Source of the DNA: Paludibacteraceae bacterium
GTDB taxonomy: Bacteria; Bacteroidota; Bacteroidia; Bacteroidales; Paludibacteraceae
Length of the DNA: 64,000 bases
NCBI GenBank assembly: GCA_017938155.1
Contig: JAGBCD010000033.1
Span: forward strand, 17,724-81,723
Reading direction: 5' to 3'
Below the pieces are notes generated by a model. It had not been told where the DNA came from and did no database searches. It saw only the letters and a list, made by a program, of their open reading frames with translations. Positions 52,512 through 62,699 of the stretch are shown here, in pieces (the stretch's first letter is position 1; every line of letters begins with the position of its first letter). The translations under genes and the position numbers were made by a program.

Positions 52512-53726
52512 TTAGTTGGCTAATGCTTCGTACTTATCCATCATTTGGAGACGATAGTATAATGAACGAAGTGTACGTTTGTAGTCAGGGTTTTCTGGTT
52601 CCAATTCGTAAGCTTTTTCAAAGTATGGCAATGCTTGCATAAACTTCTCATTCGCTTTCTTGAGCTCCGCATCAAACTCTTTTGCTGACAAATCTTGAGC
52701 TGCATCATAAATCATATTACCCCAATCTACATAAGCATAACCATAACTTTGATGGAACAACGCATTATTAGGTTCCATTGCCAAAGCCTTTTCAAATGAA
52801 ACCAAAGACTCGTCAAAGCGTTTCATCAATGATAGGATAGAAGCCTTAGAATTGTAATATTGACCTTGAGGAGCACGCTCAATTGCTTTGTCCAAATATA
52901 CCAACGCAGCTTCAGTATTGCCAGAACTTACCAAGTTGTTGATACGGTTTTGCATAAACCATTGCTCTTTAGGGAACTTCTCAATATAGATATCAAGCAT
53001 CTCATTAGCTTTGGCTGAGTCACCCTTGTCTATATAGCATTGGTAAATATGCTCAGCTGAAGAAATATTCTCTGTCTCACCATCTACCAAGTCTGAGAAC
53101 AAACGAATCGCTTCATCGTAATTCTTGTTGGCATAAGCAAAACGACCTGTATAATACTTATAAAGCAAATAGGTACTATCCTTTGGCATTTGTGCCTTGT
53201 ATTTCTCATCTTGCATCATTGGCATATCTGGAATGCTTAAATATGTCATAAAGGCATCATACGCTTGTTGATACTCTTGTTGATCGTTCAACAAAATACC
53301 ATATTGAATCAACTCTTGGTTTTGATAGTACTCCAACATCTTAGGCTGAATATCACGACGAACACGAGTATTATATTTAGGACGACCTTTCTTGTCATAA
53401 ACAGGTGTCATTGCCATCTCGTCAGCTTTGAGCCAATAGTTGATACTCTCAAGAACATCACGACCTATCTTCTCTACATTACCAGTACGGAAAATTCTTT
53501 CCATAAAAGCTTCACGATAACCTATCAAACCTGCAACATACCAAGTATCTGCAAGTCCTTTGGTCTCTTCATTTTCAAGTGCTTCACCTATTGCTACGCG
53601 AGCATTAGCAAAATCTGGATTCTCTTCCATCAATGCCAAGTTCTTAGCACGTGAAACATTCTTCTTTTGTGCAAATGTGCCGGCACTCATGAGTACCAAT
53701 GCTACAAGAAATAGTACTTTTTTCAT
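52512..53726 (-). CDS. Secreted tetratricopeptide repeat protein
   Basis: 404 residues, signal peptide (1-19, TFA-QKK), then TPR units; clear ones are ALVYLDKAIERAPQGQYYNS, SLVSFEKALAMEPNNALFHQ and ALPYFEKAYELEPENPDYKR. Likely periplasmic scaffold; partner unknown. Between gyrA (29 bp upstream) and ruvX (1 bp downstream), presumably transcribed with gyrA. Confidence 0.88.
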   Translation of the reverse strand: MKKVLFLVALVLMSAGTFAQKKNVSRAKNLALMEENPDFANARVAIGEALENEETKGLADTWYVAGLIGYREAFMERIFRTGNVEKIGRDVLESINYWLKADEMAMTPVYDKKGRPKYNTRVRRDIQPKMLEYYQNQELIQYGILLNDQQEYQQAYDAFMTYLSIPDMPMMQDEKYKAQMPKDSTYLLYKYYTGRFAYANKNYDEAIRLFSDLVDGETENISSAEHIYQCYIDKGDSAKANEMLDIYIEKFPKEQWFMQNRINNLVSSGNTEAALVYLDKAIERAPQGQYYNSKASILSLMKRFDESLVSFEKALAMEPNNALFHQSYGYAYVDWGNMIYDAAQDLSAKEFDAELKKANEKFMQALPYFEKAYELEPENPDYKRTLRSLYYRLQMMDKYEALAN

Positions 53727-53755
53727 TGTCGTAACAAATATTAATATTGTTTATG

Positions 53756-56320
53756 TTAATTTTCTACTGATTCTACTGCTTGAACCTCACCCTCAGTTTC
53801 TACTGATTGGGCAACTGTTTCTGACTCCTCTTTAGGAACGATACAACCGAACATCAACGTGTCGTTACGTTTTTGCAATTCTATCAACTTAACACCCTGT
53901 GTTGCACGTCCCATAACACGTATCGTATCTATCGCCATACGAATTGCTGTACCCGACTTGGTTATCAACATCAAGTCGTCAGCATCAGTCACAGCGTCTA
54001 TACCAATCAATGGTCCAGTCTTATCGGTCAAGTTCATTGTCTTCACACCCTTACCACCACGATTAGTAATACGATAGATTGGTTCACCATTCTCATCATC
54101 CAAAGCGGTACGTTTACCAAAACCTTTATCTGATATTACGAGAACAGTCTTGTCACTACCCTTCTCCACACAAATCATGCCAACTGCACGATCTTGACCA
54201 TCTTCATCCAATTTGATAGCACGCACACCACTTGCGCCACGCCCCATTGGACGAATAGTATTCTCTGGGAAACGAACCACCTTACCATTGTAAGAAGCTA
54301 TCAACATTTCGCTCTCGCCATCTGTTAAACGCACTCCTATCAACTCATCACCCTCACGCAAACTCAAAGCGATGATACCGTTAGCACGAGGACGACTATA
54401 CGCCTCCAAGGTTGTCTTCTTCATCAAACCATTCTTGGTTGCAAAAATCAAATAGTGATTTTGTACATAATCAGGATCGTTCAAACCTTTCACATTGATG
54501 AAAGCACGCACCTTATCACCCTTTTGCAAGTTGATGATATTTTGAATTGCACGCCCCTTAGACTGTTTATTGCCCTCTGGGATCTCATATACCTTCAACC
54601 AATACAATCGACCCATCTCTGTGAAGAACATCATAGTAGAGTGCATTGATGCTTGATGTACGTATTCGATAAAGTCTTGATCACGAGATGCAGAAGCCTT
54701 GGAACCTATGCCACCACGAGCCTGTGAACGGAAATCTGCCAATGGAGTACGTTTGATATAACCCAAATGAGAAATGGTAATCACCATATCATCATCTGCA
54801 TACATATCTTCAGGGTTGAATTCTGTTGCCATTTTAACAATGCGTGTGCGACGTTCATCTGCATACTTATCTTTTATCTCCTCCAATTCAGTGTAGATAA
54901 CATCATAACGCATTACCTCACTTGCCAACAAACTTCTGAGGTATTCTATCTCACGCATATACGCTTCATAATCAGCCTTCAACTTCTCAACTTGCAAACC
55001 TGTCAATTGAGCTAAACGCATCTCCACAATAGCTTTTGACTGCAAATTATCTATATTGAATGCTTCTTCCAAACGTGATTGTGCTTCTTGCGGCGTACGA
55101 CTGGTCTTGATAATCTCTACCACTTCGTCAATATTATTTACCGCAATGATCATTCCTTCCAAGATATGCGCTTTCTCCTCTGCACGCTTCAAATCATAGC
55201 GAGCACGACGAGTCACTACATCCATTCGGTGATCAATAAAATTACGTAACAATTGTTTCAAGTTCAACAACATTGGACGGCCTTTAACCAATGCAATATT
55301 ATTTACCGCAAAACTGGATTGCAATGCCGTATATTTGTACAACTTATTGAGCACAACCTGAGCGTTAGCATCACGTTTAACCTCTATTACTACACGTATA
55401 TCACGCTTGGATTGGTCACTAATATCTGAGATACCTTCTATCTTTTTATCACTTACCAATTCAGCTATATTCTTAACCAAATCAGCCTTTACTACACCAT
55501 ATGGAAGCTCTGTAATAATGATACGTTCACGACCATTATCCTCCGTCTCTATGTCCGCATTAGAACGAATCACGATACGACCACGCCCAGTCTCAAAAGC
55601 ATCACGCACTCCTTGATAACCATAGATAGTACCACCCGTCGGAAAATCTGGAGCTTTGATATACTCCATCAACTCATCTATCGTTATAGACTCCACCTCG
55701 GGATTCTCTATTCTATCTTTGATATTACGGATATATGCCAAACAACCATCTACCACTTCACCCAAATTGTGCGTTGGCATATTGGTAGCCATACCCACAG
55801 CTATACCACTCGCGCCATTCACCAGCAAGTTTGGGAAACGAGTTGGTAATACAGTTGGTTCACGCAAACTATCATCAAAATTATTCTGCATGTCAACCGT
55901 ATCTTTCTCTATGTCGCGCAACATTTCCTCTGCCAACTTTGACAAGCGTGCTTCAGTATAACGCATAGCAGCTGCACCATCACCGTCCACAGAACCAAAG
56001 TTACCTTGACCATCTACCAACACGTTACGCATAGCCCATGGTTGAGCTAAACGCACCAACGTACCATAGATACTACTATCACCGTGTGGGTGATATTTAC
56101 CCATTACCTCACCTACTATACGAGCAGATTTCTTGGTAGGTTTGTCACTTGTATTACCCAATTCATTCATTGCGTACAACACACGACGATGAACAGGTTT
56201 GAAACCATCACGCACATCTGGCAATGCACGAGACACGATGACACTCATCGAATAATCGATATACGAGGAACGCATTTCCTCATCTATCTTCACTGGAATA
56301 ATTCTGTCGTTATCTATCAT
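53756..56320 (-). CDS. gyrA: DNA gyrase subunit A
   Basis: ATP-dependent negative supercoiling with GyrB. 854 residues, full length. Active-site tyrosine Y121 in MRYTEARLS, quinolone region HPHGDSSIYGTLVR (77-90), and C-terminal beta-pinwheel with a GyrA-box-like QARGGIG and further blades (GRGASGVRAI, NRGGKGVKTM, GRATQGVKLI). An acidic Glu/Val-rich tail ends the chain. Position 86 (E. coli D87 equivalent) is Gly. Strong promoter 59 bp upstream. Confidence 0.97.
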   Translation of the reverse strand: MIDNDRIIPVKIDEEMRSSYIDYSMSVIVSRALPDVRDGFKPVHRRVLYAMNELGNTSDKPTKKSARIVGEVMGKYHPHGDSSIYGTLVRLAQPWAMRNVLVDGQGNFGSVDGDGAAAMRYTEARLSKLAEEMLRDIEKDTVDMQNNFDDSLREPTVLPTRFPNLLVNGASGIAVGMATNMPTHNLGEVVDGCLAYIRNIKDRIENPEVESITIDELMEYIKAPDFPTGGTIYGYQGVRDAFETGRGRIVIRSNADIETEDNGRERIIITELPYGVVKADLVKNIAELVSDKKIEGISDISDQSKRDIRVVIEVKRDANAQVVLNKLYKYTALQSSFAVNNIALVKGRPMLLNLKQLLRNFIDHRMDVVTRRARYDLKRAEEKAHILEGMIIAVNNIDEVVEIIKTSRTPQEAQSRLEEAFNIDNLQSKAIVEMRLAQLTGLQVEKLKADYEAYMREIEYLRSLLASEVMRYDVIYTELEEIKDKYADERRTRIVKMATEFNPEDMYADDDMVITISHLGYIKRTPLADFRSQARGGIGSKASASRDQDFIEYVHQASMHSTMMFFTEMGRLYWLKVYEIPEGNKQSKGRAIQNIINLQKGDKVRAFINVKGLNDPDYVQNHYLIFATKNGLMKKTTLEAYSRPRANGIIALSLREGDELIGVRLTDGESEMLIASYNGKVVRFPENTIRPMGRGASGVRAIKLDEDGQDRAVGMICVEKGSDKTVLVISDKGFGKRTALDDENGEPIYRITNRGGKGVKTMNLTDKTGPLIGIDAVTDADDLMLITKSGTAIRMAIDTIRVMGRATQGVKLIELQKRNDTLMFGCIVPKEESETVAQSVETEGEVQAVESVEN

Positions 56321-56378
56321 TTGTTTTGAAATTTATCTTCTCACATTCTGCACAACACATAGTTGCACATTATCGCCG

Positions 56379-56410
56379 CAAAATTAGTATTTTTTTCTGA
56401 CTTATACAAA
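56379..56410 (-). promoter_or_regulatory. Promoter for the gyrA-TPR-ruvX unit
   Basis: Minus strand TAATTTTG (56379-56386) and TTTG (56407-56410), exactly 20 bp apart; leader about 55 nt. Confidence 0.8.
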
Positions 56411-56467
56411 TTTTTAATCACACAGACGCATTTTTTTGCGATTTTTTTCACTCATATACACATACAA

Positions 56468-56496
56468 GGGGGATGCCGATTTCTCAAGCATCCCCC
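56468..56496 (-). terminator. Probable terminator after the polysaccharide deacetylase
   Basis: 9-bp GC-rich stem gggggatgc (56468-56476) with gcatccccc (56488-56496), 11-base loop; the following minus-strand sequence TTGTATGTG is only moderately T-rich. Confidence 0.6.
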
Positions 56497-56542
56497 ACTC
56501 AAATCCAAAGTAAATAGCCTTAACGACGATTGTACCTGTTTT

Positions 56543-57190
56543 TTATAACGTTTCGAAAGTATATCCTTGCTTCTTGAGCAAACGTATCACTTTTGGCAAA
56601 GCCTCCAACGTATTATGCTGCGATTTTATAGAGTCATGAAACAAGATAATACTACCATTTCTCACAAACTCACACACAATCTTCACAATACGAGACGCGT
56701 GATAATTCTTGCTATAATCGTGCGTTATCACATCCCATAGGACGATTTGATAATGTTTACGCAACCAACGTCGTTGACTCCATTTCGAACGGCCATACGG
56801 GGGTCTAAACAACTTAGCATCCACCCAATCACTACCTAATGTATTGCGCATAACTTCCGAGCACAACTCTACATTATTATAATAGGTCTCATTCTTGGTC
56901 TTCAAACCAGGCATATGGTTGAAGGTATGATTACCAACCTGATGCCCCCTCATCACCACTTCGCGAGCCAAATCAGGATAACGATATACATTCTCGCCTA
57001 CCCAGAAAAATGTAGCCTTGACGTTATGTTTATCCAAGATATCCAAAATTTGAGGAGTCACTTCAGGTATAGGACCATCATCAAAAGTTAGATACACACA
57101 TTTTTTAGAGGTATCCTTGCGCCACAAGACGCCACGAAACATTCGTTGAACGAAAGTAGGTATTTGGTATAATATTCGGCTAAACAACAT
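56543..57190 (-). CDS. Polysaccharide deacetylase (NodB homology)
   Basis: 215 residues. Metal-dependent carbohydrate esterase family 4: TFDDGP (35-40), HQVGNHTFNH (about 84-93) with the zinc histidines, and RPPYGRSKW. Acts on N-acetylated sugars, perhaps peptidoglycan. It follows the ROK kinase by 6 bp. No signal peptide is obvious; the N-terminal FSRILYQIPTFVQRMF could act as a membrane anchor. Confidence 0.88.
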   Translation of the reverse strand: MLFSRILYQIPTFVQRMFRGVLWRKDTSKKCVYLTFDDGPIPEVTPQILDILDKHNVKATFFWVGENVYRYPDLAREVVMRGHQVGNHTFNHMPGLKTKNETYYNNVELCSEVMRNTLGSDWVDAKLFRPPYGRSKWSQRRWLRKHYQIVLWDVITHDYSKNYHASRIVKIVCEFVRNGSIILFHDSIKSQHNTLEALPKVIRLLKKQGYTFETL

Positions 57191-57196
57191 ACGATT

Positions 57197-58150
57197 TTAT
57201 TCCCATGCCAAAGCACTTGCACCTAATACAGCTGCATCTGCTTCTTTCAAGTCAGAGAACAATACTTTAACCTTATTACGCCACAAAGGCAATACATTTT
57301 CATTCATCGCCTTCTCTACAGGATCTTTTATCCAATGACCTGATTTGGTCAAACCGCCAAACAACACAATTGCCTCTGGAGCACTAAAAGCAACGAAATC
57401 AGCAAGGCTTTGACCCAATATTGTTCCGGTAAAATCAAAAATCTCTTTTGCAACCTCATCCCCTTTCTCCGCTGCATCATAAACATCCTTTGACGTAATA
57501 GCATCAATATTTATACTACGCAACAAAGTCTCTTTGGTTGATGATGAAATAATCTCCTTCGCTGTGCGTGCTACTCCTGTTGCACTCGCATAAGCTTCCA
57601 AACATCCCACCTTGCCACAGTTGCAAGGACGAGCCAATTCACCACGAACAGCACAGGTATGTCCCAATTCTCCGGCAAAACCATCGTGACCATACACTAC
57701 TTTTCCATCTATAACGATACCAGAACCTACACCAGTTCCCAAGGTTATCATAATGAAATTTTTCATACCACGGGCCACGCCATAAGTCATCTCACCCATA
57801 GCCGCAGCATTGGCATCGTTAGTTATCTTACAAGGAATACCAAAACGGTCACTTACCAATTGTGCAAAAGGAACGGTTTGCCATGGTAAGTTCATCGCAT
57901 CTTGGATATAACCCGTATAATAGTTTCCATTTGGCACACCTGCACCTATACCGCGGAATAGTTCTATTCCACCCAACGAGTCCATTATTTTTACTGCTTC
58001 TTGATACAATGCTTCCACATAATCATTGATATCTGCATAAGCTTGCGTCTTGATTGATGTACGTGCTAACACGTGACCACGAGCATCTACTGCACCCAAA
58101 ACGGAATTAGTGCCGCCCATGTCTAATCCTAATACATAAGGTTTCTCCAT
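57197..58150 (-). CDS. ROK family sugar kinase (glucokinase-like)
   Basis: 317 residues. ATP-binding GLDMGGTN (8-15), ROK signature region with zinc cysteines CNCGKVGCLEAYAS, and GTGVGSGIVIDG. Likely phosphorylates glucose or a related hexose on entry to glycolysis; the MFS hexose-type transporter lies 650 bp upstream but is separated by a terminator. The leader from the predicted promoter is long (about 190 nt). Confidence 0.9.
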   Translation of the reverse strand: MEKPYVLGLDMGGTNSVLGAVDARGHVLARTSIKTQAYADINDYVEALYQEAVKIMDSLGGIELFRGIGAGVPNGNYYTGYIQDAMNLPWQTVPFAQLVSDRFGIPCKITNDANAAAMGEMTYGVARGMKNFIMITLGTGVGSGIVIDGKVVYGHDGFAGELGHTCAVRGELARPCNCGKVGCLEAYASATGVARTAKEIISSSTKETLLRSINIDAITSKDVYDAAEKGDEVAKEIFDFTGTILGQSLADFVAFSAPEAIVLFGGLTKSGHWIKDPVEKAMNENVLPLWRNKVKVLFSDLKEADAAVLGASALAWE

Positions 58151-58345
58151 GATACAAATTATTTAGTAGTTATTGATAATAAAATTTGCTATTGCTATGA
58201 TTTGCTATTGTCAATCTATTTGACACCTTATCAGATATCACATTGATGCAAAAGCATTTCACTTTAGTTCTCCCCTATCCATAAGTCTCACCTATACTAC
58301 AACGTATAGTCTTTATGGTCATAAGGTAAAACATCAATTGACCTG

Positions 58346-58377
58346 CAAAGATAGTACAAAATCTTAATATATACAAC
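58346..58377 (-). promoter_or_regulatory. Putative promoter for the ROK kinase-deacetylase pair
   Basis: Minus strand TATCTTTG (58346-58353) and GTTG (58374-58377), 20 bp apart. The predicted leader contains a small hairpin (ctatac...gtatag). Confidence 0.55.
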
Positions 58378-58472
58378 ATCTTAGTTAAGAAATTTGAATA
58401 ACCCACAGAGCGAATGGCAAAATAGAAGACTATCTCTATCACCACTTCAATACTTATTTCAGGTTATTTTCA

Positions 58473-58552
58473 AGACATCATCAAGACTTTTTCGAGACAT
58501 TTTGCAGACGATGTCATACGCATCTCGTTCGCATCGCGGACGATTCCGTAGG
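58473..58552. repeat. 11-bp phased repeat, locus A
   Basis: AGAC begins at 58473, 58484, 58495 and 58506, exactly 11 bp apart, in units of the form caAGACatttt. A second phase follows: GCATC at 58520 and 58531 and GATTC at 58542, again 11 bp apart. The rest of 58151-58799 holds only the ROK promoter and the MFS terminator. Confidence 0.75.
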
Positions 58553-58730
58553 ATGACCGTACCTACAAAAGTTTCAAATCACAAAAGTAATGCTTCTTAT
58601 TGACACACCTTGTGGCATTTTGCCATATTAGTCCCTGTCCTAAAACAACATCATGTCAACAAAATACAAAACAAGACAAGAAACAGCAACATCGTTTCAA
58701 TGAACCGCACTACCTCTTTTGTACACCATA

Positions 58731-58774
58731 AACAAAAAAAACAACCCCAAGAGCCTACATAACTCTTAGGGTTG
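58731..58774 (-). terminator. Terminator of the MFS transporter gene
   Basis: 12-bp stem caaccccaagag (58742-58753) with ctcttagggttg (58763-58774), one G-T pair, 9-base loop, then a T-run on the minus strand (complement of the A-run before 58742). Confidence 0.88.
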
Positions 58775-58799
58775 ATTCTTTATTGAAAAAAACTAAATG

Positions 58800-60056
58800 T
58801 TATTCCGTTGGAATATCTTTATTTACAGGTTTACTACCCACCAAAGCATAGAAGAGGATGTAAAGCAATCCTGCGATTGGCACTAAATAAGAAATCAAGT
58901 AGTTGGTATGATCTGCCAATAGGTTTTGGAAGAATGGAAGGATTCCACCGCCGCAAACCAACGCCATAAAAATACCACTGGCAGCAGGAGTATACTTGCC
59001 CAACCCCTCGGCTGCAAGATTGAAGATGGCTCCCCACATCACGCTGGTCATCAAACCGCAGAGGAACATCAAAATCATACTGATTGGCAACTGAACACCC
59101 TCAAAAGTTACTACCCAACTTTCTGGGAACAACATGATGCACAACAACATCAATATACCCATACTGGAAACAGTAGCCAACATCGCTTTACTACTTACTT
59201 TACCACCTACAGTACCACCTATCAAACGACCAAACATCATCATCAACCAATATAGTCCCACTACTGTACCTGCAATCTTAGGACCTACAGCTGGATTGTT
59301 TGACATATACAAGTTTGCAGTATTAGGAATACCCACTTCTACACCTACATAGAAGAATATAGCTATGGCACCTAAAACAAAGTGACGGAATGATAGCGGA
59401 CTATATTTATCTTTGTTAGCCTTAGCAGCCGCACGTTGTTCTGCAGTCTCAATATGTGGCTCAGGAATTTTAGTCAACAAGATAATCACAAATGCCAACA
59501 AGAAAATAAGCATGGCTGCCAACATTGCTGGAGCAGCATCCCCTACATTCGCGTCTGCTGCGCTACCTCCTATCAAATAACCTAAGATAATAGGAGCTAA
59601 AGTACCACCGATTGAGTTACATGAGCCACCAAATTGAATCAGTTGGTTACCACGTTTGCCACCCCCACCAAGGGTATTCAACATTGGGTTTACTACGATA
59701 TTGAGCAAGCACATAGAAAAACCTGCGATGAAAGCGCCCAATACATATACACCAAAACTCTCAGCATAACCACTCAACCATTGCACTCCTACACCGATGA
59801 AACCAACAGAAACAGCCAATAAGGATGTAAACTTATATCCTTTGCGTTTCAAAATCACACCTGCAGGAACACCCATAACGGCATAAGCAATAAAATTAGC
59901 CAAAGTTCCTAATTGAGCCATTGCATTAGATGCACCAAACTGACTCTTAACAATAACGCCCATTGAACCAGCAAAATTGGTTACAAACGCTATCATGAAA
60001 AATAACAAGAACATTACAACGATTGGTAGCATGTTCATTTTTTGTCCTTTACTCAT
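58800..60056 (-). CDS. MFS sugar transporter (FucP/GluP-like)
   Basis: 418 residues with twelve predicted membrane helices. The first helix region MFLLFFMIAFVTNFAGSMGV and GSCNSIGGTLAPIILGYLIG in the middle resemble fucose/glucose-galactose permeases of the FucP group. Probably proton-coupled hexose uptake. Co-transcribed after the DPP4-like peptidase (30 bp gap), which is unusual for a sugar permease. Confidence 0.85.
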   Translation of the reverse strand: MSKGQKMNMLPIVVMFLLFFMIAFVTNFAGSMGVIVKSQFGASNAMAQLGTLANFIAYAVMGVPAGVILKRKGYKFTSLLAVSVGFIGVGVQWLSGYAESFGVYVLGAFIAGFSMCLLNIVVNPMLNTLGGGGKRGNQLIQFGGSCNSIGGTLAPIILGYLIGGSAADANVGDAAPAMLAAMLIFLLAFVIILLTKIPEPHIETAEQRAAAKANKDKYSPLSFRHFVLGAIAIFFYVGVEVGIPNTANLYMSNNPAVGPKIAGTVVGLYWLMMMFGRLIGGTVGGKVSSKAMLATVSSMGILMLLCIMLFPESWVVTFEGVQLPISMILMFLCGLMTSVMWGAIFNLAAEGLGKYTPAASGIFMALVCGGGILPFFQNLLADHTNYLISYLVPIAGLLYILFYALVGSKPVNKDIPTE

Positions 60057-60086
60057 AACGATTGTTTTTTTAATGTGTTTATATGA

Positions 60087-62198
60087 TTATAGATTTTTTT
60101 CCAAGAATAGCATGATGCGGCGATGCAAATGCTCATAATTGTTCACTTTGCGCATAGAATGATTGTCATCCACATACAATTGCATCTCAAACTGTTTGCC
60201 AGCTTGCACCAAGCGATCAATATACAACAATGTATTCTGTGCGTGCACATTGTCATCAGCCAAGCCATGAACAATCAGCAACGAACCTGTCAACTTATCT
60301 GCCATCTCTGGCAAAGCACAACCTTTATAGCCTGCTTCATTTACTTGAGGACGACGCATATAACGTTCCGTATAACCCGTATCATACAAACGATAATCCG
60401 TTACAGGAGCTATCGCTACGCCACAACGATAAGGATGTCCCTCCTTACTCATTGTCATAAGCACTTCAAATCCACCATAACTCCACCCCATAATCGTCAT
60501 ACGATTGCCATCTACAAAAGGCAAACCTGCAGCATAATGACCTACACTGATTTGATCTTCAGCCTCTTTCTGCCCCAACTGCATATACGTCTCGTTTCGC
60601 CACACTCGACCACGACATCCCGTGCCACGACCATCAGCATTGATTACCACATACCCTTGACAAGCCAAATAATGTCCAAAACCTTTTTTCCATCGGTTCA
60701 AAACACGTTGACTCTCTGGACCTGAATACTGCATCACTACCACAGGATAGCGCTTTCCATTTGCCTCAACCAATTCTCCATTTACCTCTTTCCATTCACC
60801 ATCCTGAGGCAATATCATCCAAGCATTCAAGGTATCTCCACGCTCTGTTTCTATCGTAAAGAATCGCTTTTGAGGAATACCCGATTGTTGCCAAGCCAAC
60901 AACACATCTTCATTGCTCTCCAATGTTTTCAATTTTTCTCCCTTAGCAGCATACAAGGTATATTGATTAGGCATATCAACGCTTTGGAAACAATGAATAT
61001 AGCGTTTCATATCCTTTGAAAAGTACAATTCATTCATACCCTCTTGCGTCGTCAAAGCACGCACATCGCCACGCTTGAGAGAAACAGAGAAACATTGACG
61101 CGTTTGTGGAGTAATAGCTGCTTGATAATACAAAACACCCAATCCTTCATCTACTCCATACACATCCGTCACATCCACTCCTGCTGGTGTCAAAGCTTTT
61201 TGTTCGATCCCCTGTGCACTATAGAGATAGGCACGACGCCAACCATCTTTTTCACTCAATACTATAAAACGATTATCTGACAACCAATACCACTTGTCAA
61301 TCAACGAATAATCAATAAAATATTGTTTACTACTTTCTTTGTACAAAGGACGAGTTACTGTTGATTTGGCATTTCCCAATAGCACTTCCATAGATGTTTG
61401 GTCTCTATTCAAGACTTGAATCACCAATTCACCAGGAACAACCTCTTTGCCTTTCTGTATATCATTCGTCCAAAAGATACGAGGTATATATACATCCTCA
61501 CGTGTTCCTATTTGCATAGTGCGTATGCCCTTGTAAAGAATATCATAAACACAAACCGATACCGTAGCATTCTTTTCTCCTGCTTTAGGATAACGTAGGG
61601 AACGAAGTCTTGGGTAGGTCAACATACAACTATCCTTAGGCTCGCCTACACCACCCTTCCATAAATATTCTTGCCAAGAGAATGTTGGGACCTCCGTCTC
61701 ATCCAAACGAACAAAAGCGAGCATCTTGGAATCAGGCGAGAAAGCAAACATACACGTTGCATCAAACTCCTCTTCGTACAACCAATCACTGATACCGTTA
61801 ATTATTTCTGGATTGGCATCCGTTGTTATCGCAATCTCCGTTTCAAAATCAGTCTTGTAAATATACAAATTATTCCCTTTTGCATACACCACATACTTCC
61901 CATTGGGTGACAAGACTGCATCACGCACTGGACCATCGCTCAAGTGTGTACGGGTACCACGCTTCGTGTCAACTAAATAATAGTCCGCGGTAAAAGAACG
62001 CCTAAAAATAGGCTGTTTGTTCTCATATTCCAAACGAAAGCGTGTATTTTCTTCAGACGCAGCATTCAACACACTATCCATCTCTGCAACAGCCATCGTG
62101 TTCGCACGATAACCACGCAAAATCTCCATCATGTTATCCGCATAACTTAACATTTGTACAGACAACAACAAACTCAATAATAGTAATCGGTATCTCAT
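60087..62198 (-). CDS. Dipeptidyl peptidase IV-like S9 peptidase
   Basis: 703 residues. Signal peptide (1-20, LSYA-DN), a DPPIV N-terminal beta-propeller (PNGKYVVYAKGNNLYIYKTD, FAFSPDSKMLAFVRLDE) and a C-terminal alpha/beta hydrolase with nucleophile S573 in GWSYGG, Asp in GLADDNVH and His in DDNHSM near the end. The first-position specificity (Xaa-Pro) is known for DPP4 and would need the Glu pair of the propeller, here possibly YEEEFD. Periplasmic peptide breakdown. Heads the peptidase-MFS unit. Confidence 0.93.
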   Translation of the reverse strand: MRYRLLLLSLLLSVQMLSYADNMMEILRGYRANTMAVAEMDSVLNAASEENTRFRLEYENKQPIFRRSFTADYYLVDTKRGTRTHLSDGPVRDAVLSPNGKYVVYAKGNNLYIYKTDFETEIAITTDANPEIINGISDWLYEEEFDATCMFAFSPDSKMLAFVRLDETEVPTFSWQEYLWKGGVGEPKDSCMLTYPRLRSLRYPKAGEKNATVSVCVYDILYKGIRTMQIGTREDVYIPRIFWTNDIQKGKEVVPGELVIQVLNRDQTSMEVLLGNAKSTVTRPLYKESSKQYFIDYSLIDKWYWLSDNRFIVLSEKDGWRRAYLYSAQGIEQKALTPAGVDVTDVYGVDEGLGVLYYQAAITPQTRQCFSVSLKRGDVRALTTQEGMNELYFSKDMKRYIHCFQSVDMPNQYTLYAAKGEKLKTLESNEDVLLAWQQSGIPQKRFFTIETERGDTLNAWMILPQDGEWKEVNGELVEANGKRYPVVVMQYSGPESQRVLNRWKKGFGHYLACQGYVVINADGRGTGCRGRVWRNETYMQLGQKEAEDQISVGHYAAGLPFVDGNRMTIMGWSYGGFEVLMTMSKEGHPYRCGVAIAPVTDYRLYDTGYTERYMRRPQVNEAGYKGCALPEMADKLTGSLLIVHGLADDNVHAQNTLLYIDRLVQAGKQFEMQLYVDDNHSMRKVNNYEHLHRRIMLFLEKNL

Positions 62199-62699
62199 AT
62201 CACTTATTTCAAAAAACGTGTAAAATTACAACAAAGAAATGACATCTCCAAATCATTTCTCATTTTTATACACTTTACATATAGTTTTTTCATATTTTTC
62301 CGAAAGATTGAAAATAAATACCTACAAACAAAAAGAACAAACAAACTAAAAAGAGTAAAGAAACGAAACGAATAAATAAAACGACCAACGACCCTAATCC
62401 TCTTACCCCCTCTTGTACACACATTAGTATTGCAAAACTATTCCGTCTATTGAGTCTTTTTATCAGCATATAATAATTTTCAAAAGTGCTAAAAATAAGG
62501 TAGCAATAACCCAATATTGGTATGGTTGTACGATTTCATTTTTTACACATATACAACCACCACACCCTTTTTCCTATACCCCTACTATACCCTTGCTATA
62601 CCCTTGCAAAAAGATTTGATTAACGCGTTGGTGGAATTGATTAAAAAAAATGCACTCTTTGATGTAAAAACATTCCGTAGATATATCGTAACTTTGTGC

